Assembly (NCBI GenBank): GCA_943704525.1 | Contig: CALSCQ010001119.1 | Location: 1-18,762, forward strand | Length of the DNA stretch: 18,762 nt | Source: Pigoraptor vietnamica | Taxonomy: Eukaryota; Opisthokonta; Filasterea | Direction of reading: 5' to 3' | Shown: positions 1 through 8,051 of the stretch, one piece after another | Position numbering within the stretch: the stretch's first letter is position 1 | How the letters are laid out: every line of letters starts with the position of its first letter | The notes under the pieces: model-generated | What the model saw: only the letters and a program-made list of their open reading frames with translations | What the model was told of the DNA's origin: nothing | Database searches by the model: none | Translations under genes and position numbers: made by a program

Positions 1-537
1 CCCCACCACCACCACCACTACACACAACACCACGCGCATCCGTGCGCAGCTGCGTTCACCTTCGGCGCCTTCATTGTCTTCGGTGGCCTGCCCATGCTCG
101 CGTACATTTGCGCCGGCAATTACTCTGAGGAGGGCAAGCTCGACGGCGTGTTCTGGGCCGCCGTCGCACTCTTCTGCATCTCGCTGTTTGGGCTCGGATC
201 CTATAAGGTGCGTTGGCCTTGCTGTTGCAAACGACTTTGTTTCTCGCGAATTGGTTGCGTCTCTTGTCTCGTTTGCGCTTCTCGTGTGTCGTAGGCTTTT
301 CAATCGTGTCTGTGGTGTTCGTAGCGCGCGCTTTGTGTGCATTTGATGTCGTTCTGTGCGCTGGATCGTCGCCTCTCTTCTCCGCTGTACGCCGTGTCTT
401 CTTTCTTCTGACTCTAGAGTTCGCAGGGCGTCGTGTCGAACAGCGGTTGGCTCAAGAGCGGTCTCATCATGCTCGTCAACGGCGGCATCACAACGGCCGG
501 CGCTTACTTTATTGGGGACCAACTCTCCAAGATATAG
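1..537 (+). CDS. VIT1/CCC1-type iron/manganese transporter, C-terminal part (5' end outside window)
   Basis: Two exons are visible: 50-207 and 427-537. Positions 1-49 are the tail of an upstream intron ending in CAG, and 208-426 is a phase-0 intron (GTGCGT donor, CAG acceptor). The stop TAG is at 535-537. The joined C-terminus gives two hydrophobic helices. The first runs through FGAFIVFGGLPMLAYIC and WAAVALFCISLFGLGSYK; the last is GLIMLVNGGITTAGAYFIG, preceded by GWLKS. This matches the final two transmembrane segments of the vacuolar iron transporter/CCC1 family, where a proline sits in the 'FGxxPxL' helix and a glycine-rich last helix follows a 'WLKSGL' type turn. Family members export cytosolic Fe2+ or Mn2+ into vacuoles. 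The family call rests on the C-terminus only, since the metal-binding N-terminal helices lie outside the window. It could also be another small multi-pass membrane protein. Confidence 0.68.
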
Positions 538-760
538 CCAAATGAGGCGCGCCGAGTGCAGGGACTGCCGCTTTCGTCCGCGTGCGTGTCTTTTTCTATG
601 CCAGTCTGTATAAACCCTGCTGCTTATCCTGGGCCTCTGTTGTCACGCATCTTCCGTAAATGGACACGCTGAGAAAAGTCATTCGCCACTTCGGGAAACT
701 CGGCATCAAGACAATCCTTTTTTCTCTTTTAGTGACATAATTTCTTCGTCCCACGCCATT
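538..760. other. Convergent intergenic spacer between VIT-like and importin-11-like genes
   Basis: This 223-bp gap separates two converging stop codons (TAG at 535-537, plus strand; TGA at 761-763, minus strand). It must hold both 3' untranslated regions. No exact AATAAA signal or coding segment was recognised in it. Confidence 0.6.
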
Positions 761-1599
761 TCAAATGACGGTGGCAACGAGCGCTTGCACAGTCGCCACT
801 GAAGTGGGGCTCGCGAGTGCCATTCGTTGCGAGAACTCGGCGCCGAGGGACCGCTGTGCCTCATCCATCTTAGAAACGACGAATTGGCCGAGGGGTATTG
901 CCATGACGGGGTCTCTAGATGCGAGCTAAAGAAGGGGGGGGGGGGGGTTGAGACAAGGTGCGCACACATGTACACGCACACACGACGCACACGCACGCAC
1001 GCAACGCACACGCACAAACGACGCGCATGCAAACGCACACAAACGCATACAGAGGCGCCTAAAGCACCACTCGCACGCACCGCCTTTCTCCGTTCGGACT
1101 CTGCGTTGTCATCGGTCGAATCGTCCCACAGACTGACACTCATCGTCAAATAGCTGCGTTCACTCAATTCCGTCAGAAAGCAGCCCAAGAGAACCGTGGT
1201 AACAGGTTACGACAACGCACAAGCGAAAGGGCGGCATTACAGAGCCAAGAGCAGTAATACTATAAAGTCAACTGAGCACGAGGTGAAGGGACAACCACTG
1301 CACGCACTCGGGCGCCTGTGCGGCAAAGTCCTTGTCTGCGAGGCGCGACAACAGCAGCGCAATGCCGCCAACGATCAGCCCGTGACGCTCGGCGACGGCG
1401 GGGTGCTGGACGGGCAGCAGGGTCGCGAGTGCGAAGCAGGCGATGCGCTGGCGGTTCAGCTGCGCGACGGAGGACAGCTGCGCACAATCGCGTTTGGGAG
1501 ACCGAAGGCAGTGTGTCGGTCAGTAAATAAAGAGTGTCACTAGTAGCGTTCAAAGAACACAGGAAGACGTTGGAGAGCGAATGTCGAGCGAGTAAGGGA

Positions 1600-1638
<39 letters not shown>

Positions 1639-4600
1639 GTGTGTGGTGTGTGTGTGTGTGTGTATGTGCGTGCGTGAATTGCTTGCGGGCACAAAGAAAC
1701 AACCACGCACCACTTCCAGCCAGCAGTCGAGGAGGGCGGCGAATTGGTCGCCATGTGCGAGGGCAAGAAAGAGGTCTGGGCGCGAAACGAGCACTCGGCA
1801 GAGGACGGCGAAAAACGGGCCATCGACGCCAATGTACTCGGGTGCCTGTTGCGCAGTGGATTGGTCAGACGGTCAGGAACTGACAAGGAAAAGGACCTGC
1901 ATAATACAAAACAGCATGGAATTTCCTAGCCAACGCAATCCTCAGGACGGCCAAGCATTTTCAGTCGACTCCACACTCACCCGCGACACAAAGGTATTGG
2001 CAATCCAAGCAAGCGCAGGAAGGAGCACGTGCGCGCATTCCGGCGCGGCGACAATGTGCGCGGCGAGTGTCCGCATCGCCACCCGCAACCCATCCTCATT
2101 CACCGAACTCAGCAGCTCCAGGAACGCCCCCGCAAGCACCTCGCCGTGAGTCTGGACATCGAAGGTTTGATGAGACGACGACGAGTGCAAATAACAGGGA
2201 AATGTGGGTGAGGTGCGCCGCTCGTGCCAGTTATCCGGACACGTTCGCAGCGTACCTTCATGACGCCCGTCCCATCCATTAGAACGTACGCCTCCGCAAT
2301 GTCCAGAACGGCCCCGAGTATTTCCGTCCCGCTCTCAAACAGCCGGGGTAGCAGCGGAAAGAGGCCCATCAAACGCCCCGCACCGGCATACCCCGTCGGA
2401 GTGTTGCGCAGCAGCGTGACCCATAATTGAATCGCGTCCTCTTTGAGATAGACGGACGCAGGCTGCATGCAGCGTGGATGGGAGTGAGTGGATGGGTGCA
2501 GCGTGGATGGGAGTGAGTGGATGGGAGTGAGTGGATGGGTGTGAGTGGATGGGAGTGAGTCGATGGGAGTGAGTGGATGGGAGTGAGTGGATGGGTGCAG
2601 TGTGGATGGGTGCGAGTGGTGAGAAAGGGAGACACGGAGGGCGCAGAATGCTGGGCTTCCACTGGCCCCGAAACCGAGGAGGAGGGATGCTTCACACGTG
2701 TCACAGAGCGCCCAAAGGCTACGCAGGACAGTCAAAGCGGCGGACGCGCTCACCTGTTGCACATCGCACGCATAGCCAATAAGAGGAAGCGCAACGTCAT
2801 AAAGATCGACCGCCCCTTCGCCCAATCTCTGCGGTCGTGCCCCACGTAAGCCCGTCAGAGAGATGCCGCCGCGCGCACACAACGACACAACAGTAAACTG
2901 CCGTCAGGGTGACGCCATTGCGAGGTGCTGCAGACAGGGGCACAGTGTCAAGTGCGCACCTTCGCGACGGTCGCGATGAGCTCAAGCACGTTCGATTCGA
3001 AGAGTCCGGACTGCGACGACGCAGCAAATTTGGCCGTGCCCTTCCACAGCTGGGGCAGAACAGACACAATGTCGCGCGAAAACGGCCGAATCTGCGCGGG
3101 CGCGGAAGGATGATTACAGGGGGACCATGCCACGCATATACGAACAACCCACACGCAACACACGCACGCGCGCGCGCACACACACACACACACACAGACA
3201 TGTAATTCGAAACGCAAGCAAACAAGAGCCGCACCCACCCCTTCCTCCAGCCGGTCCACCACTGCGATGGTCGTGCACGCAAGACGGGTTCCAATGTCGA
3301 GTTCGTCGACGGACAGCAACAAACGAAAGAGATGGCCAAGCGCAGGCCCCACGTACGGAGCAAATTCGGCGCGCGAAAAGTTAATGTCCTCGATGCCTAT
3401 AGGGAGGAGGGGTAGGGCATGCATCACTCGGAGGATACGAGAAAAAAGCGAAGTGAAACAGGGACCCATGACGACGCGCAGTCAGTCACATCGCAAGTGC
3501 GGGGGAACTGAACTCAACCTCGACAGAAAAACTTGGGGAGAGAGGAGGGGGGGGGGGGGGGGGAATATGGCATTTGTGTGCGATTGCGTGTGTTGTGGTG
3601 CACATTCAGCAAAACCCACAGTGCTTGAGGGCGTCTGCAGCAGCCAGTTGCACCACGACGTCCTCTTGGGGGTCGAGCAGTGACATCACGATGGCGTAAA
3701 TAGGGGTGCGCGGCCGCTCTTCGAAGCGCTGGAGCCCAATGCACTGGCCGATGAGCCACACGACGCGACGACGGACCACCTTTTGCCTGCGCGTGGAGAG
3801 AAAAGGAGAGTGGGGAAGGGTCAGCTCAATCTAGGCGGCTGTCCATCGACTCCACCGATCATTGTAACATTGTAACTACTGCAAAAGAAATCAATCAACG
3901 CAAGCCCTTAATCGGCGAGAACGGCAACAAAGGAATAAAGCCGAGTTGGCCCCGCACGGCGTCAGATGGGCTGTAACCCTAACCCTAGTCACCACAGTCG
4001 CGCCACTCACAGAGGACCCCGCACAGCGAGTTCTCCCGGCACTTCGCTCGTGAACCAGTTGAAGAAGTCGAAGTGGTCGTGGAAATCGTCGGCGCCCAAA
4101 CCCACGGCATTGAACACGGCGTCCTTCAGGAACACCGCGGCCGTCGAGTCCGCCGCGCCCTCTGCGACATGCCACGCGATGAGACCCTGTGCGCGGCGAT
4201 GTGTGCGCGTGTGCATGTGTGTCTGTCTGTGTGCGTATGAGCGTGCGTGCGGTATGTGTGTGCGCGTGCGCGTGTGCGTGCGTGCGAGAGCGCGTGTGTC
4301 TGCCAGAGCCATCAGTTTCTGAGTCCCTCCACGCGTGCAATGCTTGGCAAACAAACGCACCGCCAACAGTTCCCATTAGGTGAATGATCACAGGCACCAC
4401 AACATCGCGATACTCCTTCGCAAACACGCGGAACGTCTCCGCTGCCGCCGCCTGCACGGGATCACGAACAGGGTGCGATTGAATGCCGACTGCGCAACGC
4501 CAGCTCCAGCCTCTCTTCGTCCACACCAACACCCAAGCGAACGCACAACAAAGGAAACGAAAGGGCAAACTGCAAGTGACGACACAATCGGCCGATGGCG

Positions 4601-6723
4601 CCACGCACGCACCCGCACGCTGACGTCCAAGTTGGAATCCTCCTGATAGAACTCGGCGGGGTCGTCTTCCCAGTTGGCCACGTCGCCCTCCGTCAGCAAC
4701 AGGTACCTGCACGGCCACGCAGTCAACAACACGTCAGCACACAACCGCGCTCGCGCTCCCAATATAACAGAGTAAACGCACGATTACACAAGCACACACA
4801 CAACACGTGCACAACAGGCGCCTAACCACTTGCACCGCGCACCCACCGCAGAACAAGCCGTCGCACAAACTCAGCAACCGACTCGGGCCCCAGGCATTCA
4901 CGCATCACGTGACCCGCCATTTGCACCACGTCCGCCCCCGAGGCGGGGTCCTTCCCGTCCTCGCTTGGCCTGTACGCCGAACACGTGACCACCGTCTGCA
5001 CCAACTTGAGTATCCACAACACCACGCCGTCCACAATCGGCTCTCCCATGCCTTCAGGGCTGCAGCACACGCGCAGCACCGTCCCGAGGGCTTCGCCGAG
5101 CACGGCGAGAAACGGCGCCGGCTGCTTCGACTGCACAGACAGGAGGCCTTTCGTGACCTTCACGGCGCACTTTTGCAAATACAGCGTCGCCTGGCCATAC
5201 GCCAACGGGTCTTCGCGCGCGTTGGCGGGAAGTGCAGCGCGCACGCCCAGCAGAGTCGTGAGCAGCGACGGAAGGGAAGACACAAACGCGCGGCACTCCG
5301 CGTGCGCAGTAAAGTTGTCGAAGCCGTGCACGGCCACCAGCAACAGCATGCGGATGGTCACGTGACATACGGCCAGGTGCACGCCGGCTTGCGCATACGC
5401 CGTGGGGTCAAAGGCGCCGTTCGCGCCAACCGCCCCACCGAGAGCCTCGAGCGTCAACGCCCACTTCTGCTGCCACACCGCGTACGCGCACGAGAAAAGG
5501 CTGGGCGAAAGCGCGCGGACCTTGTGCCGGCCGGCGGGCGTGCGGTTGCTGACGAGGGCGCGCACGGACGCAAAGAGGAACGAGAGCGCGCGGTGTTGCA
5601 CGAGCGCGTGCGGCGACTTGGCAGCCTCGAGGAGCGATGACATGAGGTCTGGCCAAGCGTCCGGAAAGTCCATCCGGGCGATTTTGGACACGGCGGCCGC
5701 GAGCTGTGCGGCAATCTGCGGTATCCATACAAAGTGTTAGTTGGCGGGAGAGGTAAGGGCGGCGCCCCGGTTTGACGGCACCCAGGTTCGACTGCGGCTG
5801 TCCACGCCAAGTGCGTTTTTGTGCACAAGCACATAAGTTTAACAGGAAAGGGAGGTATGCCGTGCTGTGCGAGCGCTACTCAAACACGTTACATCCGAGT
5901 GCGTGGTCAGGGTTGGGGTTAGGGTTAGGGACGCGCACTCACCGCATTGTGTGTCTCGTCGAGCGTTGCGAGAAGACCCGCGCGAATCGGCGGCTTCTCC
6001 GCTTCCTCAATGGCACTGCGTCACGTGAGCATGGGGAGTTGGGCGACAGAAGTGTGCACAGTTAGCGTGTCTTAGCGTAACATCTGATGTGATGTGCGTG
6101 CGTGTGTGAGCGGGGGTGGGTGCGCTTGTGGTGGTGTGGGTGTGCGAGCGTGTGTCCGTATGTCATGTGTGCGAGCGGTGTGCGTGTCTGTGTGTGTGTG
6201 TGTGTTTATGTACGAGAGCGTGTGTGCACGAGTGCGTTGAGTGCGTGCGTGTGTACGTGTGCTTGCTGCGTGCGCATACATGCAGAATACAACATTGCAT
6301 GTATTGCCCGCTGTGCAGTGGCCGATTCGGTAACAAACACAGACAGTCCGCACCCACTTTGGCGCCGTACGCTTCCAATATCGCTCCATTCCGTTCTTGA
6401 AATAGGTCGCCGCATGCAGGCGCACGTGGGGCTCCAGCGTGCGATCGCCAACCACGTGCTGCAGAGCCGAACCAATTCTCATCATTACGAAGCCTCCGCC
6501 ATGTTACGACGCCTCCCTCCCTCTCCCTTCTCCCTTCTCACATGACGCGCAGTAACAGCTATAATCAGATGATGGCCCCACAAGCACGCACCATGAGGAC
6601 GGTGTAGAAGCCACGCTCGATCTCCCACTGTCGCAGCTGTGCTTCCGCCGCATGCACTGTCGCTGGCGACTGGCACCGGCGCAGGGCATCCGCCACCGCC
6701 CCAACCACCTCTGCCGACGCCAT
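761..6723 (-). CDS. IPO11: Importin-11-like karyopherin-beta (17 exons, about 991 aa)
   Basis: Exons on the minus strand are 6723-6592, 6458-6358, 6015-5943, 5715-4847, 4706-4613, 4451-4361, 4161-4011, 3786-3620, 3396-3239, 3091-2960, 2828-2754, 2462-2256, 2151-1981, 1845-1711, 1477-1296, 1153-1081 and 925-761. All junctions agree in phase and sum to 2976 nt. The protein follows animal importin-11 from end to end. The N-terminal importin-beta segment includes AEAQLRQWEIERGFYTVLM (res ~26-44), YFKNGMERYWKRTAPNA (res ~63-79) and SKIARMDFPDAWPDLMSSL (res ~111-129). Later come KDAVFNAVGLGADDF, RRRVVWLIGQC and SVYLKEDAIQLWV, and the C-terminal DPVMAIPLGQFVVSKMDE. The length is close to the roughly 975 aa usual for the family. 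Importin-11 carries cargo such as E2 ubiquitin-conjugating enzymes through nuclear pores using HEAT-type repeats and RanGTP. The start ATG (6723-6721) places the first helix as in homologues. The least certain junction is the weak GTTGTC donor at 1295; it is the only phase-compatible GT there. The exon-2 acceptor (6459) was chosen to match family spacing. Confidence 0.94.
934..947 (+). repeat. Poly-G tract (poly-C on the importin sense strand)
   Basis: A run of 14 G lies in the last importin intron (1080-926). Read on the sense strand it is poly-C followed by TTCTTTAG, so it forms the polypyrimidine tract of the final 3' splice site. Confidence 0.85.
958..1057. repeat. CA/ACGC-rich simple sequence in importin intron 16
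   Basis: An imperfect mixture of ACAC, ACGC and AACG steps fills most of the 155-bp intron. No coding signal is seen here. Confidence 0.7.
1601..1673. repeat. (TG)n microsatellite in importin intron 14
   Basis: A nearly perfect TG dinucleotide run is interrupted by TTG, GTGG and ATG. It lies in the intron spanning 1710-1478; the sense strand reads (CA)n. Confidence 0.9.
2474..2619. repeat. 14-bp minisatellite in importin intron 11
   Basis: About ten imperfect tandem units of GGATGGGAGTGAGT, with variants ending GTGCAGCGT or GTGTGAGT, fill half of the intron 2753-2463. The array starts about 10 bp from the 3' splice site of exon 12. Units differ by point changes and some carry a shortened GGTGCAG form. 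Confidence 0.85.
3168..3200. repeat. (CG)n/(CA)n tract in importin intron 9
   Basis: A short alternating CGCGCG run leads into about ten CA units within the intron 3238-3092. This is alternating purine-pyrimidine DNA with no coding content. Confidence 0.8.
3547..3563 (+). repeat. 17-nt poly-G tract (poly-C on importin sense strand)
   Basis: The homopolymer lies in the intron 3619-3397. It is mid-intron, about 150 nt from the acceptor, so unlike the tract at 934-947 it is not directly part of the 3' splice site. Confidence 0.85.
3974..3988 (-). repeat. Interstitial telomere-type motif (TTAGGG)2 in importin intron 7
   Basis: The plus strand reads TAACCCTAACCCTAG, two copies of the CCCTAA telomere unit. 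It lies in the intron 4010-3787, about 22 nt downstream of its GTGAGT donor. Only two units are present, so this is not a chromosome end. Confidence 0.7.
4186..4303. repeat. GTGCGT-rich simple sequence in importin intron 6
   Basis: Degenerate GTGCGT, GTGTGC and GTATG steps fill the intron 4360-4162. Open frames here give only repetitive Cys/Val/Arg or His/Thr peptides and are not genes. Confidence 0.7.
5910..5930 (+). repeat. Interstitial telomere-type motif in importin intron 3
   Basis: The plus strand reads GGGTTGGGG followed by TTAGGG twice. It lies in the intron 5942-5716, starting about 12 nt beyond its GTGAGT donor. Its orientation relative to the gene is opposite to that of the copy at 3974-3988. 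Confidence 0.7.
6088..6272. repeat. GT/GTGC-rich simple sequence in importin intron 2
   Basis: This is the longest importin intron (6357-6016, 342 bp). It is dominated by degenerate GTGTGC/GTGCGT on the plus strand (CACACG on the sense strand). I see no exon in it. Confidence 0.7.
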
Positions 6724-7262
6724 CGCGACGACAGCGGACTCACTGCAACGGGCGTCGGAGGACGGTGTGGCTGTCTATTCTTCTCGTTGGGTTGTGGGCC
6801 TGTGTGTGTGCGTGTGTGGCCGCGCATTCAAACTGTTTTAGAGAGTCAGCTGTGTTGTCCAGTGGCACGTGGATGCATCCTAAAATGACGCACTATTTTT
6901 GTAAACGTCATTGTGATGTAATTTATTCGACGTGTGTTACTTTATCCAATCGTAACGCGCGCCATTTTTGTTGAATGTAGGGTGGGGGTTCCACGAGCAG
7001 CACTTGGTCGGCCAAGAGTGAAAGTGAGACAATCGCAACGACGCGTTTGTCTCAACCGCCGAAAGGGCTGTTGTCTCATTCTGCGCGACAACGCCCTCTG
7101 CGTGTTGGCAGTGTTTGTCTCTGCCGTTAATCTCCCTTGCGCGGCTTGTTTCGCTCACGCAACCCATCGTCCCTTCACACACATGCGCACTCACCGGCGC
7201 TAGTTGATGGCACACGGCGCGTCGCAAGGAGGAGTACGGCTCTTCCCTTGACTTCATCGCAC
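6724..7262. promoter_or_regulatory. Head-to-head spacer between importin-11-like and p53-like genes (probable bidirectional promoter)
   Basis: These 539 bp separate two divergent start codons. No coding exon was recognised. In the middle is a locally AT-rich segment with ATGACG at 6885-6890 facing CGTCAT at 6906-6911, a CRE/ATF-like inverted pair. A CCAAT box lies at 6946-6950. The geometry implies that both 5' untranslated regions and both promoters lie here. Their exact positions are inference. Confidence 0.5.
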
Positions 7263-8017
7263 ATGGGTCGACGACGCACAAAGGCCGCAGAGCAAAGCGA
7301 ACCCGCAGAGACCCACGACACAGACACAGCTGATCGCGCAACCATGTCGCAGTCGTCGCAGCGCCTCGATGAGTCATGGCAGTGGGTGTCGCGGTGTGCG
7401 CGAGTTTTGTGTTGTGCGCGTGTGCATGCTCTTGTGTGAGTCGCTGCGTATGTAGTCGTGGACGTCGATGGAAAGGCGAGTCTTGTGTATGTTATTCGCC
7501 TAATGCGCACTTGCAGGCTCGCGCGTGTGCCGATGGACGTCTCCGCATCTCTCTTCGAGGCCAACGGCTTGAACTGGGAGATGCCGGGCATGGATGATCT
7601 CTCGCGCTTCTTCCCTTATCGCACCGTCTCATTTTCGATCACGGACGGGGCGATCGGGACGGTCACGCGCACGCTCAGCACGGTCCACGGCGCTTCGAGT
7701 GCGGCCGCGCAAGTGCAAGGGAGCTCGCTCTCGCGGCCGCTCGCAGTGGAAGACGTCCGTTCGGATTGGGGCGGCTCGTACGGGTTTGCGGTCGCGTTCA
7801 ATGCTGCGACGCCGTCGACGACGTGGGAGTACGACGACACGCACGGGCTCTTTGCAAACAAGGTGTGTGTGAACGTGCGTGCATACATGTGATGGCTGCC
7901 GTCTGTTGCGCGCCTGAGTGTTAGCCAATTGGGTGAATGTGTGGATTGTTCGTGAAATGGGGAGTGTCTTAGTCTGTATGGCGCACGGGTGTGTCTGCGT
8001 ACTTACGCGCGTCCGTT

Positions 8018-8051
<34 letters not shown>

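Noticed and set aside
1602-2149. Plus-strand frame beginning with repeated Cys-Val codons
   Set aside because: It starts in a TG microsatellite and then runs antisense across importin exons 14 and 13, which have clear protein homology on the minus strand.
2474-2619. Possible CRISPR-like array
   Set aside because: Units are 14 bp, directly tandem without spacers, and lie inside a eukaryotic intron.
4807-5640. Long plus-strand frame of 277 codons
   Set aside because: It is the antisense shadow of importin exon 4 (5715-4847), kept open by GC-rich codon usage.
5910-5930. Chromosome end or telomere
   Set aside because: Only two to three units are present, inside an intron with coding exons on both sides.
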